Assembly (NCBI GenBank): GCA_032191485.1
Contig: JAVDOI010000019.1
Location: forward strand, 3,902,282 to 3,966,281
Length of the DNA: 64,000 bases
Reading direction: 5' to 3'
Source of the DNA: Leptoclinus maculatus
Lineage: Eukaryota; Chordata; Actinopteri; Perciformes; Stichaeidae
Positions within the stretch are counted from its first letter, which is position 1; every line of letters starts with the position of its first letter. The notes beneath the pieces were generated by a model. It was not told where the DNA came from. It saw nothing but the letters and a program-made list of their open reading frames with translations, and made no database searches. Shown here in pieces: positions 1-9,969 of the stretch. A program made the position numbers and the translations under genes.

Positions 1-66
1 CAACTGAGGCAGATGGAGGCCCAGAAAAGACAACAGGAGTTGATTCTTCGCAGGAAGAACGAAGAG
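1..66 (+). CDS. kif21a: kif21a window exon 1 (stalk coiled coil, left edge cut)
   Basis: The reading frame starts at base 1 and encodes a charged helical segment beginning QLRQMEAQKRQQE. The donor GTGAGA follows at 67. The exon probably begins left of the window. Confidence 0.85.
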
Positions 67-3000
67 GTGAGAATACGGAGAATATCGCTGGGATTGCTTC
101 CGCTATTGTTTCACTCTTAAACGCAAAATGACTCCGTCTTTTGTGAACCTGAATCAGGTGACAGCCCTGAGGCGGCAGGTGAGGCCCGTGTCTGGGAAGG
201 TGAGCAGGAAGGTGAGCTTACCTGAGCCTCCCCAGGAGTCGTCTTATAGAGCCCCCCCGGGAAGGACGCAGACACCAGGAGCATCCCCGGCCAATGGAGC
301 CAGGTGCGGCATCTGAGCGCGTTCGTGCGTGTATCACACAGTTTCGAGTGAGTGTTTGAACAGTTTTAAGAGGGCCTTCTCCTGTCCCCTCAGGAGTTCC
401 CCGGTGCGGATGGGAAGTACCTACCTCAACAGGACCGCCAGGGCCAAATGGCAGTCACTGGAGAGACGTGTCACCGACATCATCATGCAGAGGATGACCA
501 TCTCCAACATGGAGACGGATATGAACAGGCTGCTGAAGGTACACATGAGGTCGTCAGATTCAAGATGGTCGCAGAAAAATAAAGAAGAGAAGAAATTGTG
601 TTTTTTTCGATCCTGTAAAATAAATCTCCTCTCGATTCCCTCTCCCTAAACTCCTCGCCACCACATTAGCAACGGGAGGATCTGACCCGGCGGAGGGAGC
701 GAGTGTCCAGGAAGAGAGAAAAGGTGGCGGTGGAGGGCGCGGACGCCGACCGCTCCCTGGCCTCCATGAGCGAGGAGCTGGAGTCTCTGAGCGCCAACAT
801 CGACTACATAAACGACAGCATCGCCGAGTGCCAGGCCAACATCATGCAGATGGAGGAGGCCAAGGTGAGGTGGTGGGGACTCCCAGGCAACTTATTCATT
901 GGGGGGGGGGGGGGGGTCACGATGCCTGCAGTTTAGATGCCTAATAATTGAAGGTAAAGTCAGGATACAGGGCACAGTGACGTGTATCACTACCTCATTT
1001 GCTAGTATATGCTTGTACTGGACTGGAGCCCTCAGGCAAACAATTTAGAAATAATTGCACAGTTCGGCACGACTGACGGCTCCCAGAGCATTTTAGACAA
1101 ATAAGCATCAGGCGCCTATGTTGTCGGAGAAACAATGGCTCAATAAAACAAGAGCCGCCGGCAGTGCAGCCCATTAAAACAGCCCAAAACATAACGATTC
1201 ATACCAAACAGCCGTTCATAAATGCAGCTTTACAAGTGTTAGTCGAGGAGCTTTTCGCTCTGTAGGGCCCCGCAGGTTCAGACGACACGTCCACTCTCGC
1301 GGTGCTCCAGAAAAACGCTTTAAATGAATGATTATTGAGCTTAAAGAACGATCGGAGGTTACAACAGGGTGGAAAGTGCCTTCCAAAACCCTGCGGCTGC
1401 TTGTCACTGGTGCAATTATGTATCCGCTGTGAAGCCCGAGGGCTACAGTGTTAGCATTGGGAGCGCTGCTATAATGATGTGGAAGTGGATATGTTCAATA
1501 CCTGTGGGCGCAGGCCTTGATGACAAAAAAACTGTTGAATTAGTACAGGTTCAGGATCGTGTTGCTGACTTATTAGCTAGTTTCAAACTACTGTGTGTTA
1601 CTAAACTGGGCTGCACCATTAAAACGTAAGAGTTAGCTCGTAAAGACTTTAGTAATGTGTAAACAGGAAGTCATTGTTCAGCCAATTACAGTTGTAGGAA
1701 TCAAAATGTCCTATTAAACCTAACTGACCGTCCTTTAATAAGTGCAGTTGGGTATGATCCTCTGCACACATTGAGCAATTATCTAATGAAACTAACCGAG
1801 CTGACATTGTTTGGCCGTTTCGGCTATTAGCATATAGCTAACGCTATATTGTGTTATTTTTGGGAAATGTAATTTTAAAATATACATATTGTATGTCGTT
1901 TGAGTTTCTTTCAATGCCACTTAATTGAACGTGTTTTTGTTGTGCTACAGGAGGAAGGAGACACGGTGGACGTCACCGCTGTGATCAGCTCCTGTAATTT
2001 ATCAGAAGCCCGCTTCCTTCTGGATCATTTCATGAACATGGCCATCAGTAAGGTACCTACCGCACTCGCTGACAGTAATGCTATTTCAGTCTTGATGTCA
2101 TCAGTGTGTCTTTGTTTGCATTCTCTCCCTGACAACAGGTAAAGTCCAGTCCCTGTATTTTATATTGATGTATAACTTATTTAACCCGATATAAACCCTT
2201 CACTTTTACCTTTTATATGATGTATTAAGCAACCCCACCCCAGCACAGATCAAATAAGACATCAAGCATTCCTTATATTTGTATATGATGCCCATATCTG
2301 TCAAAATACATGGACTGCATGACTTTGATAGCATTGTGATTGCTGGTGTATACTGTTGGTTGTTGTGGCAACTAGTATACAATTCCTCTGCTTTTGTAGC
2401 CGTGGCTCCTTTTTATACAATTTAATTCAATGAGAACTTTAGATGGAAAAACTTGATTAAGTTTCGATTAGATAAGATTAGATTTGATGCAACCTAATTG
2501 GTTCGGTGAGGGTAATGCATTCAACCCAGACGACAGACAGAACAAATAAAGAGGCTGGAGTAATTACAGTTGGGTTTGCCTGCGTTGAGACATACGAACA
2601 AGAATATGCTGCTCCTATAGCCCCGCCACCTCTGTGTCGTCATGTGTCAGGGTCTCCTGGCAGCCCAGAAGGATTCCCAGATGAAGGTGATGGAGGGCAC
2701 TTTGAAGCAGACAGAGATCAACAGCGCCACCCAGAACCAGCTGCTCTTCCACATGCTGAAGGAGAAAGCGGAGATCAACCCGGAGCTGGACGCTCTGCTG
2801 GGCAGCGCTCTGCAAGGTAGGGAAACGGCAACGAAATCCATCCCGACACATACCGAGCATGCCGATCACAATCACCTTCTTCTTTTTTTATTCACCGTAT
2901 GGCTACATTTTATTTTGTAGGCCGTGCAAAGAGAATTGATGCTTAAAATACAAAAATCCTGGCCTGTAAAATAAAGAGTAGCCCTTTTTTTTTTCCTCAT

Positions 3001-3915
3001 CTTTGGGTTTGATTTTGATTTGATTTGTTTGTTTTCTCTGTTGTGTCGGTGTGAACTCAGAGTTAGGTTACCTCTCACCGGGTGAGTATGTATGAGTTGC
3101 GTAGCAATGTGACTGTGATTGAGAGAGCGTGGCACATGCACACTACAAGATTTACCCAAATTAAAGGCAAATATGGAATTAAACTAAAAGATTAAAAAAA
3201 TAACACAAAATGGTTTAGAGCCTTTTTTTGACTTTGGTCCCATCAGTGAATTTGAATCTTTGTAAATATGGCTCTTTGTTCTTTTTAAAATAGATCATAT
3301 TTTGTTTTGTTTTTACCTTAAAAATTACATTTTAAACACCAGTTATAGTTGTATATGAATTGGTTTACCCAAGCTGGCTCTCTGACCTTAATATTGTTTT
3401 TCATGCTTGATGCATTAATGTGCTTTTGATCATTATATTTCTAAACTACATTAAGACCTCTTGTAGTGTGCATCAGTCCTCCTTTTTAAAATACTAACCC
3501 AGTTGAAATAACTCGTGACGTGCATGACGTGTTATGTTAAGTTTCCCTCGTTACATCACCTGCTAGCAAGTCCCACTTACTCAGATCACTAAAACCTAAA
3601 CGGCAGTAAAGATCCACGCTGCTGCAAGACCGAGAGACGAAGCGTACGCGGCAGTTTGTGTGTCTGCCTTTGTCTTTGTGTTCGTACCTTCCAAAACACT
3701 CCCAACACTGTAGCTTCCAGTCGCATTAACTAATGACACCCTTCTGTCCCCCCCCTTTATCTATAACTAAACGACCCCTGACCCCTTGTCATGAGCTGCT
3801 GAAGCCTGAATCATTGTTGTGCTGTAATATTTAGCTTTCTAAATGGACGTTGTCTTTTGCAAAATTCCTTGAAAATACAGTTTGTTAGGAGATGTACTGC
3901 ACCGTTGAGGAAAAA

Positions 3916-3968
<53 letters not shown>

Positions 3969-6900
3969 TTTGCCAATTTAGTGAGATATCAGATTTTCCA
4001 CAGAGAATGGAGATGGCAGCAGCAGTGACGAGTCCACCACCAGTCCGGCTGCGGAGGGCAGGTAAATACAGACACACAGTATTCCTTTTATTCACATTCA
4101 CAGTCCAACAGCACTTGTTAATGCTCAAACTAGAGGTGTGTCATGTGGGTCTTTCTCATAGTGGGGAAAATGAGATTTGGGGCGTGTCACTTGGCGTGCT
4201 GGCTCGCTGACGTGGCTTACTGGGACACCTAAATGGAGAAAGCTGTCATTTATGTTATTAATGTCCCCTGTGCTTTTCCTTCTTTTACAAGTCCGCGTGT
4301 CTGGTAGTCCGGACTGAAACGTTTCACAGCTAATTTATACAGACATTACAACTGCAATAACTTTGAGGGTCCCTTCATGTAGCACCACCATAACGTTTAC
4401 ATTTTAAACTGTCCAGTAGGAAGACTTATGGCCAAATAGTTGCAACGAGCCTCAGCTGTACTTTGTGTTTAGTACATGTTAGCATGTAGTGGGTGTAACC
4501 GATTGAAAATCCCTCTCTTTGTTTCAGCACACTGGCATCAGATCTAATGAAGTTATGTGGTGAAACCAGACCCAGAAGCAAGGTACTGTACTGTTTATGG
4601 TTATGTGATAACCTGTAAAAAAGGTTTATTAGTAGAGCCATGTCCAATATGCTGTTCAAGTCAAATACAATGTTGAGTCCATTGTCCTGTTTGACATCCT
4701 ATTCTACTTCCTACAACTACAACTTCTTCCATTCCACGTTAGCTATTTATAGGGCTTGAAATAATTACAAACCGGTCCATTGACTTGTGAGTCTGCTGAA
4801 TATCGAGCCAAAACCACTCTCCTCCCTCAGGCTCGCAGACGCACCACCACCCAGATGGAGCTGCTGTATGCCGGCAGTGGGGACCCGTCTTGCGAGTCCC
4901 CCACCGGAGACTTCCCGGCCCCTCTGCTGCCCTTCTCGGAGCGCCTGGAAGGGTCGGCAGACATCCAGGGTCAAACGCTTGCTCAAACCCCTGACCGCGA
5001 GCAAACCGTTTCCCCATCTGCGCTGTCTGCCAGGCCAGCTGGCATGTAAGTGTTGTTGGGGGCAACTTTTCTCAGCGGTGGACGGATATCTCGAGATAAT
5101 TCTCTTTTCTCTGACATTTTTATTTTGGTTCGGGGGGGGGGATCATTATCACGAATACATTTTTTTGTCCTTGTCGTATAGAGTGTTAATCCACATTTCC
5201 ACCCTGCTGAAGTGTTATTCTTTCATTACTTACCGTCTGCAGTTGTGGATCCAGGTCACCCACAGTGACGGAGAGAAGGCCACCGGAGCGCTCGCCCCTC
5301 AGCCGAAGGAGGCTGCAGGAGAAAGGAGCCACGGCGACGCACATCCCGGCACCCACACACGCACCTCCGCTCAGCACGCCGGAGGCTAAAACTAAAGGCA
5401 GCGACCACAAACCGCTGTAAGTGGAAACTTAGAATTGTCATTTCAGCTGTTTTAGTGCTGAAGACCCCCTTGAAAGACAAAAATATTAAAATATGCTTTT
5501 TGAAATGTGATTTTTACATTTTCCTTCATGTTACTCTGTTTCCTCATTCAGGTTGGAGGAGTCACCTGTATTTGAAGGCCACAGGTAAAGCTCCTCTTAA
5601 TGTGTCCCAAAAGTCTGTTTTAAGTCTGTTTGAGCCTCTTCTTTTCAAATACAAACTGTTTCAAACCCTGTTATTTCTGTGTACCGCATCCACTGTAGTA
5701 GCACCAGTCACTAGGTATATCTTTCATCATGTCGTGTGTATTGTAGAGGTGTGATCAACCCTTTGAAGAACAGCCGCGGGGCCAAACTTCAGTGTGTCTA
5801 CGTAGCAGAGGGCCACACCAAGCCCGTTCTCTGCGTGGATGCCACAGATGATCTGCTCTTCACGGGATCCAAAGGTAGAAAAACTAATTGTTTTGCAACT
5901 CAGAAAATATATATATATATATATATTTGTGTGTCTATTCTCTAACATGGGTTTCGTGTTTTTCAGACCGTACATGTAAAGTCTGGAACTTGGTGACGGG
6001 TCAGGAGATCATGTCTCTGGCAAATCATCCCAGCAGTGTGGTCTCTGTCAGGTACTGGAATACAATACAGTAATTGGACTATTTAGTAGTTGTACATAGT
6101 GGCACAAGAAAGTCATTTTTCGTTGTTTTTGTTGTTTTATTCCAGGTACACTTCAAGTCTCGTCTTCACCGTTTCCACTGCTTACATCAAAGTGTGGGAC
6201 ATACGAGACTCTGCCAAGTGTATCCGCACGCTCACGTGGGTTCATTTGTTCTTCTGACGTCTTTGCAGCTTCCATTGTTTCAGTGCAATGCCCCTAAAAA
6301 GGCCGTATTTTTTGCACTCAGGTCGTCAGGCCAGGTGGGTTCAGGGGACATCTGCTCGTCTGTCCGGATTTTGTCCATCCCACCAGGAGAGAGTCAGATC
6401 AACCAGATCGCCCTCAACCCCTCCGGCTCCTTCCTTTACGCCGCCGCTGGCAATGCTGTGCGCATGTGGGACCTCCGCAAGTGAGTCCAAAGCACAAATT
6501 ACAGTTTTCCTTTTTTTTTTACAAAGCAGACGGACCAGAACTCATTCTCCTTTCCTTTCCTTCTCTAGATTTGTATCCACGGGGAAGCTCACTGGCCATT
6601 TGGGACCTGTAATGTGTCTGACCGTTGACAAATTAGGTCACGGGCAGGACGTCGTCCTCACTGGCTCCAAAGACCATCACGTTAAAGTAAGAGGAACTGA
6701 CATCGCCTTCCCCATTTCTGTGTGTATGCCACAAACTACGAGAATAAGATGCACGGCGGGTGTATGTGGTTTTTTTCCCCCCCAGATGTTCGAGGTGGCA
6801 GAAGGTGCTCAGGGTAGCATCAGCTCCAGCCAGACGTTCGATCCCGCCCACCAGGACGGCGTGGAGTCTCTGGCCGTGCACGGGGATGTTTTCTACAGCG

Positions 6901-7502
6901 GCTCCAGAGACTATCACATCAAGAAGTGGGACCTCGGCAGTAAACGGCTGCTTCAGGTACGCTGACGCCACGGCAGCATAGCACAGTGGAGCCAGAGGCT
7001 TTCATACCCTACCAGACTTCAATTTACACGAGCTGGAAAAACCTTTGGGGGGAAAAAAGTTTGTGACGTGAGATACAGACTAAATCTAACTAGTCGTTTC
7101 CTCTAGCAGTCTGTCAGTGCCCAGGCGGACTGGGTGAGCGCTCTGGGCGTGATGCCAGGCCAGTGGCCGGGCTCCCCGGTGCTCCTCAGCGGATGCAGAG
7201 GAGGGCTGCTGCGCCTCTGGCACGCCGACACGCTGGCGCCCCTCGGCGAGGTCCGGGGACACGACAGTCCCATCAACGGCCTGGCCACTAACGGCAACCA
7301 ACTGTTCACCGCCTCAGAGTGAGTCACAACACGTGCTCGTCTGAATTCTGATGCTTTTCCCCATTACTGTCAAGTGTGCAGTGAAACACACTGAAATGGG
7401 ATTATGAATTGTTTACGTGTGGTGTTGTTGTTGTTTTTTGTCAGTGACCGCACAGTGAAGATTTGGGAGGCCAAAGGTTCTCTGGAGGAAGGAGTCCACT
7501 GA
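1..7502 (+). CDS. kif21a: Kinesin-like protein KIF21A, C-terminal 791 residues (partial, 19 exons)
   Basis: KIF21A is a plus-end-directed kinesin-4 motor that suppresses microtubule growth at the cell cortex. Exons joined in frame are 1-66, 158-303, 394-538, 670-864, 1951-2052, 2651-2816, 4004-4061, 4528-4582, 4831-5045, 5243-5416, 5552-5584, 5747-5874, 5967-6051, 6146-6235, 6322-6480, 6569-6686, 6786-6956, 7107-7318 and 7445-7502. Every junction is GT-AG and keeps phase. Domains in fragment numbering are stalk (1-70), the regulatory coiled coil (about 85-184), a second helical stretch (185-273), the KANK-binding motif (312-326), a low-complexity linker (about 340-450) and a seven-bladed WD40 propeller (about 467-786). 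The motifs STLASDLMKLCGE and DDRTVKIW near the end fit KIF21A better than KIF21B. The motor domain is upstream of the window. The linker is about 50 residues shorter than I recall for the human protein. Gene identity comes from recalled family sequence, not a search. Confidence 0.95.
158..303 (+). CDS. kif21a: kif21a window exon 2
   Basis: The acceptor AATCAG precedes the exon. It starts VTALRRQVRPVSGKV, the conserved KIF21 stalk motif, and runs into a Pro/Ser-rich stretch ending PANGA. The donor is the slightly unusual GTGCGG. It ends in phase 2 and pairs with the next exon to give Arg. Confidence 0.88.
394..538 (+). CDS. kif21a: kif21a window exon 3 (regulatory coiled coil, first half)
   Basis: The exon encodes AKWQSLERRVTDIIMQ and ends MNRLLK, the start of the autoinhibitory coiled coil. 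The Met codon at 521-523 corresponds to human M947, a residue mutated in CFEOM1. Acceptor CCCCTCAG, donor GTACAC. Confidence 0.93.
670..864 (+). CDS. kif21a: kif21a window exon 4 (regulatory coiled coil, second half)
   Basis: The exon has 65 codons beginning Q-R-E-D-L and ending QANIMQMEEAK. The Arg at 673-675, Ala at 835-837 and Ile at 841-843 align with human R954, A1008 and I1010. This segment folds back on the motor to inhibit it in the mammalian protein. The donor is GTGAGG, with a G16 run 36 bases downstream. Confidence 0.95.
865..1950 (+). other. kif21a intron after window exon 4
   Basis: This 1.1-kb intron starts with GTGAGG, carries a G16 homopolymer at 901-916 and ends with GTGCTACAG. 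The rest is AT-rich with no conserved frame that I can recognise. Confidence 0.85.
901..916 (+). repeat. G16 homopolymer
   Basis: There are sixteen consecutive G bases inside a kif21a intron, 36 bases past the donor of window exon 4. Such runs are prone to length errors in assembly. Confidence 0.95.
1951..2052 (+). CDS. kif21a: kif21a window exon 5
   Basis: The exon has 34 codons starting EEGDTVDVTAVISSC and ending NMAISK, a conserved helical segment after the regulatory coiled coil. Acceptor GTGCTACAG, donor GTACCT. Both junctions are phase 0. Confidence 0.93.
2053..2650 (+). other. kif21a intron after window exon 5
   Basis: This is a 598-bp intron with GT-AG ends. I see no coding or repeat structure beyond short AT-rich stretches such as the GATTAGAT-like run near 2465. 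Confidence 0.85.
2651..2816 (+). CDS. kif21a: kif21a window exon 6
   Basis: The exon encodes GLLAAQKDSQMKVMEG through LNPELDALLG-like sequence (here EINPELDALLGSALQ). The acceptor is TGTGTCAG and the donor GTAGGG. It ends with one base of a split Glu codon that is completed by the exon at 4004. Confidence 0.94.
2817..4003 (+). other. kif21a intron after window exon 6
   Basis: This 1.2-kb AT-rich intron ends in an (AT)24 tract and the acceptor at 4001-4003. I looked here for the short Asp/Leu/Pro-rich segment that human KIF21A has between the flanking exons and did not find it. Confidence 0.8.
3919..3966 (+). repeat. (AT)24 microsatellite
   Basis: This is a perfect AT dinucleotide array of 48 bp just upstream of the branch region of kif21a window exon 7. 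Confidence 0.98.
4004..4061 (+). CDS. kif21a: kif21a window exon 7 (acidic/Ser-rich)
   Basis: The exon reads ENGDGSSSDEST followed by TSPAAEG, the acidic Ser-rich segment before the LMKLCGE motif. It joins in phase to both neighbours. The acceptor TTTTCCACAG lies 37 bases downstream of an (AT)24 tract. Confidence 0.85.
4062..4527 (+). other. kif21a intron with dispersed-repeat relic
   Basis: This 466-bp intron includes, at about 4447-4490, GCCTCAGCTGTACTTTGTG followed by TTAGCATG. That matches the core of a repeat seen more fully at 41,400-42,160. Confidence 0.65.
4528..4582 (+). CDS. kif21a: kif21a window exon 8 (LMKLCGE motif)
   Basis: The exon encodes STLASDLMKLCGETRPRSK, a KIF21A hallmark. 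Acceptor GTTTCAG, donor GTACTG. The intron just upstream contains a relic of a dispersed repeat that recurs elsewhere in the window. Confidence 0.92.
4831..5045 (+). CDS. kif21a: kif21a window exon 9 (KANK-binding motif)
   Basis: The exon starts ARRRTTTQMELLYAG, which matches the peptide through which mammalian KIF21A binds the ankyrin repeats of KANK1 and is recruited to cortical sites. The remainder is low-complexity Pro/Ser/Thr linker. Acceptor CCCTCAG, donor GTAAGT. Confidence 0.93.
5243..5416 (+). CDS. kif21a: kif21a window exon 10 (disordered linker)
   Basis: From the acceptor GTCTGCAG the phase-matched frame is open and encodes an Arg/Pro/Ser-rich linker (CGSRSPTVTERRPP, then SPLSRRR). 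The donor is GTAAGT. Conservation is weak here, so the exact acceptor is less certain than for the other exons. Confidence 0.78.
5552..5584 (+). CDS. kif21a: kif21a window exon 11 (33-nt microexon)
   Basis: This microexon encodes LEESPVFEGHR in phase with both neighbours. The acceptor is TCATTCAG and the donor GTAAAG. It corresponds to the end of the linker before the INP motif that precedes the propeller. Confidence 0.8.
5747..5874 (+). CDS. kif21a: kif21a window exon 12 (WD40 blade 1)
   Basis: The exon encodes RGVINPLKNSRGAKLQC and then the first WD40 strand set, GHTKPVLCVDATDDLLFTG. The acceptor is TTGTAG and the donor GTAGAA. Confidence 0.94.
5907..5926 (+). repeat. (AT)10 microsatellite
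   Basis: This is a 20-bp perfect AT array inside the 92-bp intron between kif21a WD40 exons 12 and 13. Confidence 0.95.
5967..6051 (+). CDS. kif21a: kif21a window exon 13 (WD40 blades 1-2)
   Basis: The exon completes the D-R-T-C-K-V-W-N-L signature of blade 1 and enters blade 2 (NHPSSVVSV). The acceptor is TTTTCAG and the donor GTACTG. Confidence 0.94.
6146..6235 (+). CDS. kif21a: kif21a window exon 14 (WD40 blade 2)
   Basis: The exon encodes YTSSLVFTVSTAYIKVWDI followed by RDSAKCIRTLT. The acceptor is TATTCCAG and the donor GTGGGT. Confidence 0.95.
6322..6480 (+). CDS. kif21a: kif21a window exon 15 (WD40 blade 3)
   Basis: The exon encodes PPGESQINQIALNPSG and ends GNAVRMWDLRK. The acceptor is GCACTCAG and the donor GTGAGT. 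Confidence 0.95.
6569..6686 (+). CDS. kif21a: kif21a window exon 16 (WD40 blade 4)
   Basis: The exon encodes STGKLTGHLGPVMCLTV and ends TGSKDHHVK. The acceptor is TTCTCTAG and the donor GTAAGA. Confidence 0.95.
6786..6956 (+). CDS. kif21a: kif21a window exon 17 (WD40 blade 5)
   Basis: The exon has 57 codons beginning MFEVAEGAQG and including YSGSRDYHIKKWDL. The acceptor is CCCCCCAG and the donor GTACGC. The Met is internal and is not a start codon. Confidence 0.95.
7107..7318 (+). CDS. kif21a: kif21a window exon 18 (WD40 blades 6-7)
   Basis: The exon encodes ADWVSALGVMPG, VLLSGCRGGLLRLW and GHDSPINGLATN. The acceptor is TCCTCTAG and the donor GTGAGT. It is markedly GC-rich compared with the flanking introns. 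Confidence 0.95.
7445..7502 (+). CDS. kif21a: kif21a last coding exon and stop
   Basis: The exon encodes DDRTVKIWEAKGSLEEGVH followed by TGA at 7500-7502, closing the seventh blade. The acidic tail is shorter than the one I recall for human KIF21A. Confidence 0.94.
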
Positions 7503-8104
7503 CGCCTGCTTCCGGATGTGAAATAGAGGACCGTCTGCTGGCCTACATGACTTGACGAAGTGTTGGCTGGGAGCCCAAAGTGTGGGTCCCACTGAAGAAG
7601 AATCCTTAAACGACACTGAATCCTTCACTGACGCTCCGCTGGGGGTCAGTCTCAGGGAAGCCTAATTAGATGCGACAGCTCTCGGTCTTTCAAGCTGTGC
7701 TGATATTTAAGGTCAAGACGAATCAAAAGCGGAGCCTCTCGAGAGCTCCTGTAGAGCTCTGCTGACTGCACAACAGCTGCGATGGACAGTATCAAAAGTA
7801 CACATACGATCCAGGAGTCTCTCCTGCGCTTTCAACATTCCTCTCGTCAGGTCAGCGCTCGACAACACGGATACCTTCTATGCATAGCTTAAAGTGAATT
7901 TTACCCAAGCTGCTGAGAAAAAAAACAAAAAACAGGTTTTGGTGAAGGGCTTTGCTTCCTTGCACCAATTGTTGATTGCTGAAAGAGTCTGTGTCCCAAA
8001 ACAAGACATGGATCTCTCTCCTGCTCACCAGCAATAACTGTGAGTCCATCCTGTGTGTTCACATTATGCGTGATGTGTTGTGTCATTGCTCTCCAGGTCA
8101 TTGT

Positions 8105-8110
<6 letters not shown>

Positions 8111-8140
<30 letters not shown>
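8111..8140 (+). repeat. (GT)15 microsatellite
   Basis: This is a perfect GT array lying within the probable kif21a 3' UTR. Confidence 0.97.
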
Positions 8141-8141
<1 letters not shown>

Positions 8142-8465
8142 CACTGTAACCAAGGACCAAATAACTGCTGAAACTACGTTATGGTCTTATTCTTCAGCTG
8201 TTACTGCCAAACCTTACAGTGCAGAGGTTTTTCAGAATGGGAGGCGGGCCTCCTCGGGGTGGTTACAAGCTGATTCAGGGGAGGCTCAGTGAATGGAAGT
8301 GAAAACATATTACACTAGTTATTAGGTCAGTTATCAAAAGAAGATCACATAGAATAGCCTAAATATGTGTGATTCGGTTCAGAGAGAAGCTACAGTAGTT
8401 GTGGGAAATTTCCCTGTTTTTGTCAGAGTCACAAGAGCTGATAAATGGAACATCTACGCCCTCTG

Positions 8466-8471
8466 AATAAA
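8466..8471 (+). terminator. Candidate poly(A) signal AATAAA (proximal)
   Basis: This canonical hexamer lies about 960 bases past the kif21a stop codon. The downstream sequence is T-rich but not strongly GU-rich. Confidence 0.35.
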
Positions 8472-9187
8472 CATGCACCGCGCTCCTTTGACGGGGTCCT
8501 TTCACGTTTCCCCTTCAAATTTCAGTATTTAGTTCTTGTGTTTCAGTCAAGCGTTCATTAAATCAACTGCTGACCAATATTATGTCTCTATGAAAATGTG
8601 TGGTACAACGTATTTTGCTTTTGCTCCGTTTAATTCGGCTGAAGTGAAGACTAGTGGAGGCTGACCGGCAAACAGTGAGAGCTGTCTTCTCTTCTTGGGC
8701 CGTAGGGGCGCCGGGGGTCTTCCCCTGAATCGGTGAGGCTGGAAGATGAGACGCACACAACACACTTTTGAAAGCTTGCTGTTCGGTAGTGTCTTCTTTG
8801 TGGTAAAAAAACAGCTCCTCCAAAGATTGATTTTCATTTAGTTTTGTTTCCCTCCAAAGGGTTTTGCTGTGAAGGTTTGTTTTTTGTCCCAAGGCCAAAT
8901 TGAGTGCGACGGCGAGGCCGGAGGGTCCTGTGATGTGTGCTGCCTGTGATTCCCTGTGTCTACCAAATTGCATTCATTTCTTGTAACTGCAAAAAAAAAA
9001 ACAGTGCACCTTCAACGTCAGTGCAGAGTTTACCTTTTGTTTCCGAGTATATTTGATGGAACTGGGACACGCTTCTTTCCTAGTAACGAACAAAGGTTTT
9101 CTCACCTTTTCATCGCACAAAGCCCATCGCTGCTGAGTGAGTGTGCAGCTTAGTGCGGCATCTATATGTTCCGATCACACACGAGAG

Positions 9188-9208
9188 ACACACACACACA
9201 CACACACA
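9188..9208 (+). repeat. (AC)10 microsatellite
   Basis: This is a short perfect AC array downstream of the kif21a coding region. Confidence 0.95.
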
Positions 9209-9969
9209 TCAAACATCATTCAATCTTTTTAAACGTGAGTCTAAAATACTATTTATTTATTGTTCTATTTGATTTTTGATGTTGCTGTTGTGTCTTCCTT
9301 ATCAATCAGAGATTTTTCACCAATTACCGTCTAATGCCTCTCCTATGTTAGCGCTGCGCGGAACAGAAGCGGTGGATTTCTGCATAATCTGAGGTGTATT
9401 GCCCAGTGCCTGCAGCAAATTCTAAACTGTGGATAGTGACTGTAGAATCACTACATGATAAATGTGGACTATCCCTTATTAAAACATATCCTTTAAATCT
9501 ATTGAAAAACACTTCTTGCTCTGGTTTGGGTAGTGTGTGTTAGCAATGAAAAGTCAACGGGACTCAAATAATTGCACAGAATAGATATTTTTTTGCGACT
9601 TTAAATCAGTATTTCCCCGTTATGTCTCACAACATAGTTAAATACACGGCTAAGTGAAATAGATTAGTTACAGAAACTGATTCCTATTCCTATTGACTTA
9701 ACCCTGAATTGCTAAATTAAGAGATATAAAAAAACAAACTACGAGCTGTAAGTTTTCCTAATTCATAATGAATCAGATGTGCTGCTTAAAAGTGTTCATT
9801 GTAATTAATCATCCTTCTAGTTGTAGTTGAAATTTGACTGTGAAAGTACCGTAGACTGTAGAAAACAGGGTTAGATAGGTTAGATCATCATAGCTCAATA
9901 CAACTGTTTTCTTCCTGCTGATTCTCTTGTGCACACTTTGAAATGATTGAATATCAGGTGCAGTGTGAA

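Noticed and set aside
4787..5389. A 200-codon frame overlapping kif21a exons 9 and 10
   Set aside because: It is an out-of-phase shadow that reads through a splice donor. The conserved protein lies in another frame with consensus splice sites.
6288..6965. A 225-codon frame across WD40 exons
   Set aside because: It reads through three introns, in a mixture of correct and wrong frames. The WD40 signatures only assemble after splicing.
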